NCBI RefSeq assembly: GCF_036417845.1
Contig: NC_089978.1
Location: 163,243,962-163,307,961, forward strand
Length of the DNA stretch: 64,000 bases
Origin: Apteryx mantelli
Taxonomy: Eukaryota > Chordata > Aves > Apterygiformes > Apterygidae
Reading direction: 5' to 3'
The stretch's first letter is position 1. Each line of letters begins with the position of its first letter. The position numbers were made by a program, and so were the translations under genes. Positions 37,501 to 49,742 of this stretch are shown here, piece by piece. Under the pieces are notes generated by a model. The model saw only the letters and a list, made by a program, of their open reading frames with translations. It searched no databases and had not been told where the DNA came from.

Positions 37501-38759
37501 TTTATTCACTATTTTCCTAAGCAGCTGGAGCTTCATGGCAGCCAATGAATAATAAAACCATTCCTTTCCAAAGAACAGAACATGATGGTTGCTACCTTGC
37601 TTAAGAAAGGACAAGGCCAGGAAAACCATGAGAGCTGAAATTGTTGCTTGAACTCTGAGCCCAGACCTCAGTTACTCTGGAGAGCAGCCAAGAAACACAT
37701 GCTGGGCCTGGCATGTATTTATTTCTTTAATATAGAGCTCATTTTGTCAATATGACAATAGCGTTTGATACTTGCGAGTACTTCGCAGATCAGTGCATGC
37801 ATCATTAATGTCCTTCCATGCATATTGCAGTCCTAGGCCCACCCTTCCACCCCGAGCAACTCTTTGGCTACAGAAATGCTGTTCCACTAGATCTGCAGCC
37901 ATCCATGGCTCTAATAGTATATTGCAAGGCGAGATTTGCAGTAGTGGAACTGAACACTGGTGTTCCTGATGTTGCAACACCTGTCCCTGCTGCATCAGAG
38001 GGAAGAGGAAAGAAAAGGCACTGGATAAATAATAGTGCCCAAGCTAACTGTGGATCCTGACAAATAAGCTCTACCTAGTGGAGTTGTAGCAGGTTAAAGG
38101 AAGGAATGTCCCTCCCCACCATCTCACTCCTCTGCTGGAGCTGACAACCCTGAGGCACAGGCTGCTCCAATTCATGGCTTAATCCAGCAGTGAAGGTCAA
38201 TTTTTGTTAAGATACCATCCTGGGAATGAGAGAAGCTGATTCAAAGCTAATGTTCCCTTCAGATGCCTCTGCAGTGAAACAGAAACCCCTGGCAGAGGAG
38301 TGATGTCACAGCACAGGGATGGGCATGTTTAAACTCACTCCAGCCGCTTGCTCAGTGAACAGGTGTCAAAAGACCATGCCGTGCTCTGGCAGAGAGATCT
38401 CTATCCTGCCTCAGAAGCACCGAGGTTTTGCCCTAAAGTATGTGATTCAGTTCTTGCCCTCTTTGCCTTGCCTCAGATAGCCACAAATGTTGTAAAAGGT
38501 TGTGAAATTAGTTTAGCCTCTTTAAAATCCAGCCACAGCCTTTGCCTCCATGGCCTCAGGAAGAGGAACAAGAAATTCCATAGATAAACTACATGTATCA
38601 TTTCAAAAAGAAAAAAAAAGATTTATTTTTATTAGTTCTAAAGCTGCTGCCCTTTAATTTCAGCAAGTGACCTCTTGTTTCCACACTGTGGGACAGGGTT
38701 AAGAAAAAAAAAGAAAAAAGAAAGGAAGGAGCAATCAATTTCACTTTCCATCTTTAATC

Positions 38760-38960
38760 ACTGTGAATGTCTCAGACAAGTCTCCCTCTAACTAGTCATC
38801 ATTTCTGGCTAAAGAGTCCCTGCAATCTCTCATCATCTATAAATTCAATGACACTTCTATCTTCATTGACCTTCTCTGGACCTTTCAATATCTCCTACAT
38901 TTTTCTTTACCTGACAAACAACGAGTTCTGACCCACAGCAGACACAACAGCTTGATTCTT
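38760..38960 (-). repeat. Possible antisense CR1-like relic (weak)
   Basis: 'catcttcattgaccttctctggacctttcaatatctcctac' resembles the antisense CR1 text 'ttgctcttctctggactttctccaatt'. Flanking blocks are too eroded to confirm it. It could be chance. Confidence 0.35.
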
Positions 38961-39404
38961 CCTGCTCTCCTCTGGAACAGCCTGCTACATATTCAGCCAC
39001 TCCCTGCCTACTGCTTCCTTTCTGTTTTTTTAAAAGGAGTCACTGAAACCCCTGTTTTCAAAGCAGTCTTTCATTTTAGGCAGATTGTCAGTACAAGAAC
39101 AAGCTGATAAAATCTCTATATAAAACTCAGAAAAAAGCTTTTAAAGTGAATTATCCCCTCATTCCTGCTACTAACATATGTCCAGAGCTGGAACTTCATA
39201 TGGCTTTTGACAAGCATGGAGAGAACAATGGGAATAGTTTTTATTGCTGTGGCATCAACTTACTTTGGAAGCTGCTCGTAGTTTAGCTCTGCTGTGGTTA
39301 TTTGCCCTTAAAGGAAGCTGTATAGATTTTTGGATCAGGCAAAGTGTGGTTCATAGAAAGCGCAGTATCTATGGCTATGAGAAATTGTGAGTGCATTGCT
39401 GTTT

Positions 39405-39510
39405 TCTTACGCCTCATTGTCCCTCTCAGTAAAACAGTGGATGATGCTATTGACCTGCTTTGAAAAACATTGTATGGCTGCTAATGAAGAGCACTAGGTA
39501 AGAGCTGGCT
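39405..39510 (+). repeat. MIR-like SINE remnant
   Basis: 'cgcctcattgtccctctcagtaaaacagtggatgatgctattgacctgctttgaaaaacattg...ctaatgaagagcactaggtaagagct' runs parallel to the common sauropsid form, which reads 'cctcagttcccccatctgtaaaatggggataatgatattgacctcctttgtaaagcgctttg...tgatgaaaagcgctatataagagct'. Motif order and spacing are retained. Confidence 0.72.
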
Positions 39511-40883
39511 GTTATCTCACTAGCTTTCCCTTGCCTTTTGACCAGAGGGCCTACAGAAGAGCCACATTTCCAGAACATTATGTCTCCCAGTCTGGAAAAT
39601 GAAACTTACAGCATGTTCTCCACCCAGCGCTACACCCCTGCTGTCTTAAAGCACATTGCCTAAAACATTGCTTAGACCACTGGGTCTTGTCGAAGAAGAA
39701 CGCGTGAACCTTTGTAGACACAGCCTTCTCCCTTTTTTCCCCAGGCTTTGCTCAGCAAGGAAAAATTTCCTGTTGAAGATGATGGAAGTGTCCTCGCTGG
39801 CTGGGGAGATAGCACTTGCTGAAACAAATTCAGGTAGTTCATATCCCACCACTGCTCTCTCAGGCTGTCTGCAAACTTGTTCAGTGCTGCAACACTAGCC
39901 TTGCTCTTTCTTTTGGAATTTGCCACAGAACCCAAACAGCAAGACATTTATTTTTTCCTATGAAAACTGAAATGCTAAAAAACATATAGAGGGTTCTGCT
40001 AATCCTTGCCTTTTATCTCCTTGCTAAGGCTTCACACCTACAATACTGCTATACTAAAGTTCAAACTAACCCAGTTTAACTAGTTTCTGCTGCCAGCCCT
40101 CCATGGGACAGATCTCTGATAGCACACAGATGAGAAAAAGTTTCTTTCCTATGCCTGAAAAGTGGATGAAAGTGATGATTAGCAGGAGTTATGCTAGCAA
40201 AGGCCAGGAACAGTGACCCCTGGAAATCAGGTAGCATATCCATTTCATTTTGTGAACCACTGACCTTGAGTTGAAAATAATCTGCTATTGAGCAACATTA
40301 CGATAGAGTACATGCAACATGGGTACCTCTGCTGAAATTCACCTGTCTTTGTTTTACTATTTATATCTGTAATCATCCTGGAGAGAGAAATTAATTACAG
40401 CCTGTCTCCCCATCCAGAGATTCTGTTCATATAACAAACTCCTGAAAGCACAACTCAAGCAGTTTCTGATTATCAGTGAAAGCCTCAAATTGGAATACAA
40501 GCTTCTTAATTAATCTCTCCCTCTCTCCCTCTTTTCCAGTGATGATTTCATGTTGTTTATGAAAAAAAGAAGATGAAGGCAGCAGTGAGAGATTGAGTGA
40601 AGAAAACAATTTTCTCTCATTTAAAAGGTAATTGCAGGGAGAAGCTGGAAGTAGATGCTGGCAGAAGATTTCAGACATCATGTGTGGCATTTCTACTTTC
40701 CTTGAACAATGATGAGAGTTGGACAAGAAAGACTGAGCCTCCTATTTGCACAGTGCTTTACTTCTCCAAAGCTCTCAGAGCGTTTTAGTTCATCTTCCAC
40801 TTGCTGAAAGGTCAGACATTTTGATCCAGATTTTCTAAGGAAATGGGATTCACATAGTTATGCTCTTTGTGCAGAGGTGTTAG

Positions 40884-40901
40884 TGTGTGCGTGTGTGTGT
40901 C
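40884..40901. repeat. GT microsatellite
   Basis: A short run of GTGTGTGCGTGTGTGTGT is an ordinary simple repeat. Confidence 0.8.
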
Positions 40902-43476
40902 TGCAGTTGTCTGCCTTTCCTTCCCTCACTCCCTTGAACTCACTGTACAATTTCAACTTAATTTCACAGGGATGACAGGCTTAAGTGAAAGGGTTTTTTT
41001 TTTTAAAAAGAAGACGTCTGGGTAGAGGACAGTCTCAAGTGATGTATGAAGTGTCCCAAGTGATGTAAAGTCTGCAAGGTGAACTCACAGCTTATTAGAC
41101 ACAAGAGAGCCCACACAGCTGAGAAGACTTATAAATGCCCCAACCACAGGAGAAGTTTCAATTGGAGCTGACAATCAACCGTGAGACAAAAATTTATTGA
41201 AACCAGGCCTCATTAGTTCCATTCTTCACAGACTGTTTATTTCTTTCCTCCTGTGTCCCCTCACAGGCTCCCAGCACGTTTTCATCACTTCTTTGGTCCA
41301 GCAGCAGAGGCCTCTCCAGGCTTCAACTCCCCACCATCTTTTATCTCCTTAATGGTTATTGCACTGGTGATGAGGAAAGGGAAAACTGCCACTTCTGGCC
41401 CCACCATGTGCACTTGCCCCTCTGACCACTTATGAAGAGAAAAGGCTGTTTCCTTTTCTCTCTTGTAATTATATGAAGGGAGGAGACTGCCCTCTGCTGC
41501 CACCCTCCTCTAAACTACTATTAAGGAAAAGGACAATGAGTTTCTTTGTCGCTGCTACCCAACAGTTGATTTTGCTTCTACTAGGTCCATCCCTGATCTT
41601 GGTGAAAGATGCTGTCTGGGCCTTTCAATCCCTAACCTACAACCCCTTCCTGTGAGCTGGCTGAGGAAAGTAGCCCAAAACAGGGCAACTGTGTTAGGCA
41701 TCTCTTCCCTCACTGCTGAGTTGCAGCCAGTGCTAGGGCCAACAGGCCAGCCATCCTGCACCAACAAACCGCACAGTAGGATCTGGAAGAGGGAGGCTGG
41801 CAGAAAAGTTCAAAATAAATGATGAGCTGGGATTAACTGCATTGTCCTTTCAGCTCTGGAAAATGTACTTTAATGGAAGGGTGCAAATAAAGGTGAAACA
41901 GAGCAATTCAGCAAACATTAACCCACTGCATTTTCAGAGCAGTATGCTATATGGGGTAGGAAGTTATTCAGCCACATGGATGACCACACACACCACAAGG
42001 AACGTGGCTGCAGCAGGTTAGGGACAGCATCATGCCACAGACTCCGGGTAATGAGGGAGGAAACAAAGAAGGACAGGCCCTAGAAAGGAAAAAAAAAGGA
42101 AGTTCCACCTGCCTCTGACACTGTACTGCTAATCCACTATCACTCACGAGGAGGAGGCCTTGTCAAGGCCCAAGGATGGGGAAGGAGAGAGTTGAGGCCC
42201 ATTTATGGACTATTCAGCCACCACGGGGAGGGAGGAGCTTTGCTACTGAAACAAGAGCTCACGTAGCTGGGGTGGCTGAGGAAGGCAGCCGTCCTTGAGC
42301 CCCACCTGAGTCTGGAAAGAGTTGAGGCCCAGCAGAAGCACTTTGCCCATTACGGTTGCAGATGCAAAAAAATCATAGCAAAGGCAGGGATTGCCTGAGT
42401 CAAAGAAATACCAACAGCCAAAGGATCCTGCCTAACACTGCTGGGGCTCATAAGTAGGTTAGTTTAAGCTGTATTGCTGTGTGTTGCTGGGGGTTTACCA
42501 CTTGAATGCTTCCTTTGGAGGGGAAGCATGTGATGGAGTACCTCCTAAAGGGTTCCTGTACAAAGTCCCTGCTCAACACTCAGATAAGAAGCTTGTATCT
42601 GAGTCAGGGCTTATTTCTGAATCAATTCCTTTCCTTTAGAGGTTATGGAGGGATTTGAGCAGTTTAGTCCCAGGAGGAAGTGAACAGGATTCTCTTCCCA
42701 TGGAGTTATATGTGAGATCCCCTAAAGGAGCCTGGGTGCTTCCTACCACACACCTGGCTGAGCTTTAAGTCAGTAAGAGCTGTGCAGCTACAGCTAACAG
42801 AAATATATCCTACAGTTTTGGAAGGGAGGGCAGGGCTCTATACTAATTAAAGCAAGAAGCATAATTGTTTCAGTTAAGATAGCACAGATATAACCCCATG
42901 TAAGATCATGCCCTTGCTGCAAGGTGGATTAGGAAGAAAACAAATGAGCGTATTGGGAAGACCACTTGAGAAAAGCAAAGACTGCTCACTAATACCATTT
43001 CTTAGTAGAAAGTAGATTGAGAGACCCACAGGCATGTCAGAAGAAACCAGATGCATCAGCATTATAAACCATCTTCTTAGCTGGTGGAAAACTCATTGAA
43101 TCTGTACTTGTTATCCTGATTTCCTGAGGAAACAAGACTAATAAAACCACCAGGTTCCTGGCCCCCCACCCCCATACCAGTAATTTCTGAACACCACTGA
43201 CTGATAATCAGCCAGGTTGGAGACAGAGAAGTCAAAGACTGTTATGTTTTAATAAGTCAGTCAAAAAAGCTGTCTCAGTGATGGAAAGAGACTCTTGAAT
43301 ACCACAGCTGACAAAAACTTTCCAGAGTGAGCTCAACTGTCACAGAAGATGGAAGGATCCATAAAGAACAGGCACCTGAGGATACCCCAGCCCTGGGAAA
43401 ATCTTCGGGTAGAACTTATAGTCCCCTGCAAAGCATGGATCCCAAGGAAACTGCGCTGTGTTAGTGCTCACGGAGT

Positions 43477-43499
43477 CCTCCTCCTCCTCCTCCTCCTCA
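43477..43499. repeat. CTC trinucleotide repeat
   Basis: Seven to eight CTC units lie in tandem. On the opposite strand they read GAG and create a run of Glu codons in a chance frame (43340-43558 minus), which should not be read as a coding signal. Confidence 0.85.
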
Positions 43500-45204
43500 G
43501 GCTGCCTTTCCTCCAGCCCAGCCCCATTTTGTCTCCTGCAGACCTCTCTTCTGAGCACAGGGCCAAATCCTCAGCAGGTATGCACAGGTGCCACTCTGCT
43601 GAATTGAGGGGAAAAACTGCTTGCATAAAAGAAGGAGAAAGAAAGGAGAAGGGGAGGGGCAAGACCTAGCTATGCAGGAAAAGTAAATGAGATTCAGAAG
43701 GCCCAGTTTGCAGCTACTGAAAAGGAATAAACACTGTATCACACTGCAGTGAAACTTTATCTCGGCTTTTCTCACAGAAATTTTTGACGGATGTCTTCAA
43801 TACTCTGCATCTCACTTCATTTGTCTTCCCTCTTATCTCTTAGCAAGGGATTTGGATTCATTTAAGCATGAGCAGAGGAAACCCTTTGGTGTCTGAAGGT
43901 GTTTTTCACCAGACCGTTGGAAGTCTGAGGCCAGAGAGACCTTTGAGAATGGACATCAAAAGAATGAAGGCCATTACCATAGCTTTTTAACTCACTAACC
44001 AATCTACTAGCTGCCTTATGTTGAAATACAGCTTACAACATTACAACCACTGCAGGACCAGTCATGTTAACTTAAAATGACATTGGGCAGCAAAGGCAAA
44101 GTTTGCTTCTATAAAAGCAAACAGTGTGGTGAATGCTCCAGCAGTGGCATTACTGGGTGAGACAAGGACTGCCCAAGCATAGTGGAAAACATAGTGGGAT
44201 GAAATCATATGTACGTCACTTATCTGTCTATCTTCTTTGTGCTGACATGGGAGAACAATCCAGCTTGTCTCTCTGATCCCACCTTGAGCTGGCAAATAGA
44301 AGGATGAAAGCATCTTCTTTCAAACAGTATGATCTGGTAAGGATAGAGCAATGCAATAAACATGAAACCACACAGTGAGCTTTTCAGAGCCTGGTTTTCA
44401 GAGCAGAATGGCACTTCAAGGCAAACTTCATGGAGTTCCACAGACCTGACAATGCAGCTATTTGAATGCAATGTGTGATCTTACCTGTAACCTGCAGTGT
44501 GGCTGATTTTTGCAGTTTGTTGCATTTGAATGCATTAAATTGCACTGCTAATTGACTTTTGATTTGTAGCTCTCTGAGGGGCAGTCATAAAAAGTAAAAT
44601 CCAGCTCAGTGTACGATTGGTATCAGAAAGGCTGTCATGAACTATTGTTCTGTACGTTAATTAACTTGGGTTGAAGTGTACAAAAATCAGCCCTATGAGC
44701 AAAGCTTTCAGAGTTCAAAACTTTAACTATGTTCTCAAGAAAGCTCTTGCTTTTACATCCATAATAAATTGCTCTGCTAGGGCCCTTGAGGAGCAGCAAT
44801 TGGGTTTGAAATCATAGCCAGTGATTTTTTTCTTTTTGGTACATATTGTACACTGAGAAGGCTTCAATTTGTCATGCATGCTGTTCCTTTGCATTTCAAC
44901 ACTCCTTACACCAGTGTCAGTCTTTCACCCACTGTCAAGTCTTGCTTTTTGTTTCCCACAGACAAGCTGGCATCCTCTTTCATAAAACAGTATGGCTCAG
45001 ACTTGTCATCTCTTACCATGCACCAAAAGATTTCCGCTTCTTCCTGCAATGCTGTTGCACATGCCAGTGTTGCCTGCTTGACCATGTGAACTTGGAAAAA
45101 CTGTTACGGGAACTGAGGTATGTAGAACCTGAAAGAATTTGTCTGTGCTCCCCCACCATGTTAGGAGGTTTAAATATATGTGCAAGATGGCAGATCCTCA
45201 GAGG

Positions 45205-45300
45205 TTTTAATCTTCTGACTCCCACTGAAACTAGTGGTACTTGAGTAGCTAAATAACATTAAGGACCAAAACCACTATCTTTCAGCACCTTTATAAAGCC
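45205..45300. repeat. Old amniote repeat trace
   Basis: 'taatcttctgactcccactgaaactagtggtacttgagtagctaa' resembles the common amniote repeat signature 'gactcccattgacttcaatgggagttgagggtgctcagcacct', including a decayed inner palindrome. It is short and diverged. Confidence 0.4.
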
Positions 45301-46707
45301 TTTTGTATGTTTACTCATGATGTGGGCTATCAGACTCTGTCCTAGGCTTTCACCTGTTATAAGTCAATGCCCTGCTAGTTTTACATTACCAAAGACTCTG
45401 AGCCAATGAATCAAACAGCTTGTTTTTTTCTTCTTAATCTAAACCCTTTAGTAGAAGTAGGAGTCTTCACAGAGCTCTGCATGCATCTCCTGTAAACATT
45501 TGAAATATTAAATAAAAAGTCCTTTTAAAGTCAACACTTTTCTTGTCTCCTATTTTCCCTTTGGGTAGAACAGAAACTTAATATAGTGTAGTCCTGCAAC
45601 AGGAAGAGTTTGTGGCTAGCAGCTTGACATTCCTCCAGTAGCAGCAATTTAAAGGGTGCAGGGCCAGAAGCAGAGTGAATTAGGCTGACTTTTGAACATG
45701 TCCCAACTTTGTTTTTCAACATGGATTGTTATTAAGCTCACATCTGAAGCAGCTCAGGCATCAAAAAGCTAGTTCAACCACTGCTTTGATCTCAAGGCAA
45801 AGCTAGGGATGAGTCCTGGAGATACCAGCCATTAGGTTTGCTCTCATTACTGGTCTTTCCCATGGACTGCTTTGTGAGCCTTCAGATGGGACCTATGTGA
45901 GCACTCCACATGTGCCAAGTGAGTTATCATGTGGTCAGTAGGAACACACCCGGGCTGCTTGTGGGGTCGGTGGGTCAGAGAGTATTGTGCTGCCAGATAT
46001 CCCCCAGTTGCTCCTGCAGAGCAGTGTAGACCTTATCGATTTCCACAACCACAGGAGGTGAGGATGTGTTGCAAACCAGCAGCTCCGCAGAGTGAAAGGG
46101 CACTAGAGGCCTCCAAGTGGTGGGAGGCACAAGCAAAGCTGAGGCAAGAAACCTATGCCATCACGGGAGTCCTCAGAGTCCTGAATGGGGAGCTGCATCG
46201 CGTAAAGTCAACCTCACCTGTTAACCCTGGAAACATCAGGGAGGTTGCTGGGTCAGCAGGATCATGAATACAGTACCAAATGTAATAGGGACATGAGATG
46301 TGAGATTTTCTGGCCCAGCACTCTCTGATGCCAGAAAGTTGGCAGGCAGGCCTCATGCAAACTTATCATGCCTCTCTCTGCCCAGAGTCACCACTGGACA
46401 TGCTGGCGCCCCGCTGTTCCTGCATTTACTTCTCCTTTGGTGTTTTGGTTCGTGCAGCTCAGTTCTCATCCCGTGTATTATTCAAATCTGGCAGTCTCAG
46501 CACAACAGTGACAATGCTCTCAATTTTGTCTTGCTCCCAGCTATTTTTATCCTGACCAGAGATTGCCACAAAGTATTACCAGTGCTTTCATTCATTCCCT
46601 TTCCCCCACAAAAACAGGTTATGTTGCAACAAGAAAATGTTCTGCCTCAATTTGAAGATCAACTTCTTCTCATAAAGAGAGTAACTGTGGTAGTAAGGCA
46701 GCTCCCG

Positions 46708-46800
46708 AGGCCCCAGTTCAGCAGTCTGTCTCTCATCAGCAAAGCACTTAAGCACATGTTTACCTGTAAGCTCATGATTATATCCCTTAGACTTCCCAGG
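46708..46800. repeat. Old amniote interspersed repeat
   Basis: 'ccccagttcagcag...tcagcaaagcacttaagcacatgtttacctgtaagctcatgatta...cccttagacttccc' matches a repeat widespread in amniotes (cagcaaagcacttaagcacatgcttaactttaagcatgtgagtagtcccattgacttc). I do not assign a family name. The repeat lies inside a 178-codon chance frame (46300-46836), which is therefore not a gene. Confidence 0.6.
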
Positions 46801-46972
46801 GCCATGCTTTTCTACCTGTGGTTTATGGACCCCTAGAGGCTCATGAACTACTTCTAAGGGGGCCTGAAAGGTACTTAAGAAAAGGAATCTTCTCATCACT
46901 AGGCTTCAGTGCGCTAGAGAGAAGGTCCAGACCTCCACTCAGGGAATGAAAATGCTGAGGACTGCTGCCTTA
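46801..46972. mobile_element. hAT-like MITE remnant
   Basis: The left part, 'cttttctacctgtggtttatggacccctagaggctcatgaactacttctaaggggg', and the right part, 'aatgctgaggactgctgccttaaagcag', follow the layout of short hAT-type elements. In these, terminal CAGTGGTTCTCAACC-like inverted repeats surround 'ggtccatggacccctgggggtcc...'. The terminal repeats are eroded. There is no transposase and the element is non-autonomous. Confidence 0.5.
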
Positions 46973-49439
46973 AAGCAGAGGTCTGACTGAGCCAGACCAT
47001 ATTCTTTAACAAGCAGGGACACAATCTCACTCCAAGGGCTGAGATTCCATCATTTCTGGTATGTCTTTGGGGTATTTTGCAAAGACATGAACTTGTTCAA
47101 GAGCCAATCTGACATGATGCAGCCAGCTCCAGACTGGACATGGAGTAGCAGTGGTGAACACAGAACCGAGTTCAAGCTAATATACCATGCTGAGGGATTG
47201 GCAATGTGGTCTCAGATTATTAGTATGACAGCTGTCTTCCAGTCTGGGGCTTGTGTCAGCTGGTTCAGAGCAAGAGCAGAATGCACTGATGTCTGCCTGC
47301 AAAATACCATCTGGATACCTCCTTAGACTGAATGCAGTGGAAAGCCTGGTATTTCGCATCTTCTCTGCAGTCTGGACAGAAATATCATGAGCTGCTCATT
47401 TTCCCCTGAACAAAGCTGCATCAGATCCTTTTCTCAGAAAGCTGGTCATGAAACGTGCCTGATTTCAGCCCTGAGTACATCATGCCCACTTCTGTTCCTG
47501 CTTCCTCCTCCCATGCACCCCTCCCCTGCAAAAAATAAAAAAGCCTGCAAGTGGGGAGCTAACCTGGGCCAATCCAATCATACTAAGTAGATGTGCCATG
47601 ATTCCCTTTATCATTCCACCTACAAATGTGCATATGAGAGTAGGTAATTCATGCTGAGATTTACCAAAAATATATTTAACTCATCTTGTTTATTAACTGG
47701 CCACTCAAATTACTTTCAGAGATCTGTTATATGCATTATCATTTCTATTTTCAGCACAAAGGAGATTCTTCTTTCTTAGCCAGTTGAGTTACTGTCTACT
47801 TTTATAGAATAAATTGCTATAAATTAAGTTAGCAGCAGTATAAACACAGGTAATAGATCCCTGTCTCTGTAGTGGCAGCTGACAGTATTATGGAAATGTA
47901 AAATGTCTATTTCTGAGTTTATTCTGATGCTGATGAGTTTGCACTGATGTTCATCTCTCTCATTTTCCATTTTATCTCTGCTAATGCAGTGATTTTCCTC
48001 TCATAAGCTTTTCTTTCCTGATGTTTGATTTAGTCAAATAAATCCTAAAGGCTACTTTAAAAATGAACTACAGGAAAACGTTTAGAGTTGGCATAGTGGA
48101 CAACACTTACTTTTTGTTTGACTAACAAAACTTTTTTTGGAGAAAACAAAACTTATTGCACCTGAATGTATTCATTCCACTGAAAGTATAATCCACTTCT
48201 TTGAAATAGGCTCATAATGAAACAGAACACCTATTTTTGTTTTAAGTCCATTTTAGACTTCCAAATCCTGCTGGAGGACAGCATGGTAAAAAGTTAAGCA
48301 GAAGAGAGAATGAGGAAGGGAATGTTTACAGCCTTAAATGCGTGTCTGTGTGTGTAAATAAATAAATGCTCTACTTTTCATCTTCACTTACTACTTTTCC
48401 ACAACTCCAGCAATGTAGAGAGGGCTTTAAAAATCCGTGCAATACCACCAATTTGGGGGATTCCTTCCACTGCCAAATTATAATTATAAGAATTAAGCCC
48501 TTAATTTTGTGGAAGTTCACAGATGGACCAAATCCCTGGTACCAATAAGAATTTTTATTCAGTAACTTCACCATGTTTGCAAGCTATAAATAGGGGCAAT
48601 GTTGCCAAAAAATAGGGAATCATTCCTTAAAACCTATCCTTCTAAATGGAAAACATAAATCTCTTGCTGAGAAAGAGGCAGATATTTTCTTAGTAGGGAT
48701 AGCTGTCTTTGTATACTCTACAAAACTGGGAACTGTGGCCATTACCAGCATGCCAGAGCATGCAGCTGTGACCAGAAGTTCAGGGTCAGAGTAGACCAGA
48801 AATGACTCTGCTGCCATCTGGTGATTTCTGTAGCCATTTAATTAAGGAAATACTGTAAATCTGGGCAGCTAGCACTGGCTAGCAGCCCTGGATAATATGC
48901 ATACAAATTGTGAACTTCGCTACAATAAAGATGGGAATACAGTGAAAAAATCAGCCTTGGATGTCTTCAGAATATAATGTGTAGATCCATGTTCAGCCCA
49001 GAAGATATTGCTGAGATGTTGTTACTGGCAGTGACCAACCAGCCGTTTCAGAGGAAATTTTAAGAAACTGCAGCTGATGTTTATATAATCACTTGTTTCC
49101 TCAAAGCATTTCTTGACAAGTTCTCAAAATCTAGTTTTAACTTCTGTTCTGGAATGCTTCTGCTTTCCAGAATGGCAGTATTTTTAAAATATATATTTGA
49201 AACTACACTAGATACACTAGAGATAGCAAGAGAAATTTCAACCCTTGTTAAGAGCTATGCTCTGATACTGGACTCCATGACACACAGGCAGGGATTTCCA
49301 CTGCCTCTTTTTGTATCAGATGGAAGAAGATTTTCTTCTACCAGTCTTTTTCCTCTGCAGTAAACCCTTCTTTCCCCTTGTTTTACACACACACAAAAAA
49401 AAACCAAACAGTGATCAGTGGTCACTTACTTTTCCTGCA
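46973..49439. other. Gene-free intergenic stretch
   Basis: No gene, RNA gene or clear repeat family is recognised. AT content rises after about 47.6 kb. A short run of TAAA/AAAT units lies near 48354-48368. Confidence 0.6.
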
Positions 49440-49742
49440 TAGTTCCTTGTACTGTGGTTCCCACACCTTCTCTTCTGCATCTCTTTTCTAATGTTTCAGT
49501 CTTTCTCCATACGGTAGTTTTTCCATATGTAGGCTCATTGTGGGTGTCTGACTCTCAATCTCTCTCTCCTCTTTCTTTGAGGTGATCTAAACTGAACACA
49601 AAACTCCTGCTGAAGGCATAGCATCGATTTGTGTAATAGCACTTCAATATCCCACATCCCATGCTTTGTGCATTTTGCTTCTCTTTAACCACTAATTTTG
49701 TTCATCTACAAAAACTATTCAATTTCTGAGTGTGCTGAAAAT
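49440..49742 (-). mobile_element. Old CR1 fragment, antisense
   Basis: On the + strand, 'ggtgatctaaactgaacacaaaactcctgctgaaggcatagcatcgatttgtgtaatagcacttc' and 'tttgcttctctttaaccactaattttgttcatctacaaaaactattcaa' follow the antisense CR1 3' text (ccagaactgaacacagtactccag...gatttgtataatggcatta...). It is heavily diverged and has no coding potential. Confidence 0.6.

Larger units (their letters stand above)
30626..46705. other. Gene-free intergenic stretch
   Basis: Sixteen kilobases hold no supportable gene. Recognised contents are a TTCTA microsatellite (31541-31575), a weak antisense CR1-like relic (38760-38960), a MIR-like relic (39405-39510), a GT run (40884-40901), a CTC tract (43478-43498) and an old repeat trace near 45215-45260. 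Many frames of 100-155 codons occur, as expected by chance in 16 kb of balanced composition. None carries a domain signature. Confidence 0.6.

Noticed and set aside
42180..42340. Repeated 'agagttgaggccca' at about 42187 and 42316
   Set aside because: There are only two short copies, with no further structure. It is likely coincidental or a small local duplication.
43340..43558. Poly-Glu frame on the minus strand
   Set aside because: It arises from the CTC trinucleotide repeat at 43477-43499.
46300..46836. 178-codon plus-strand frame
   Set aside because: Its 3' part overlaps an old amniote repeat and the edge of a hAT-like MITE. There is no motif and no splice or promoter context.
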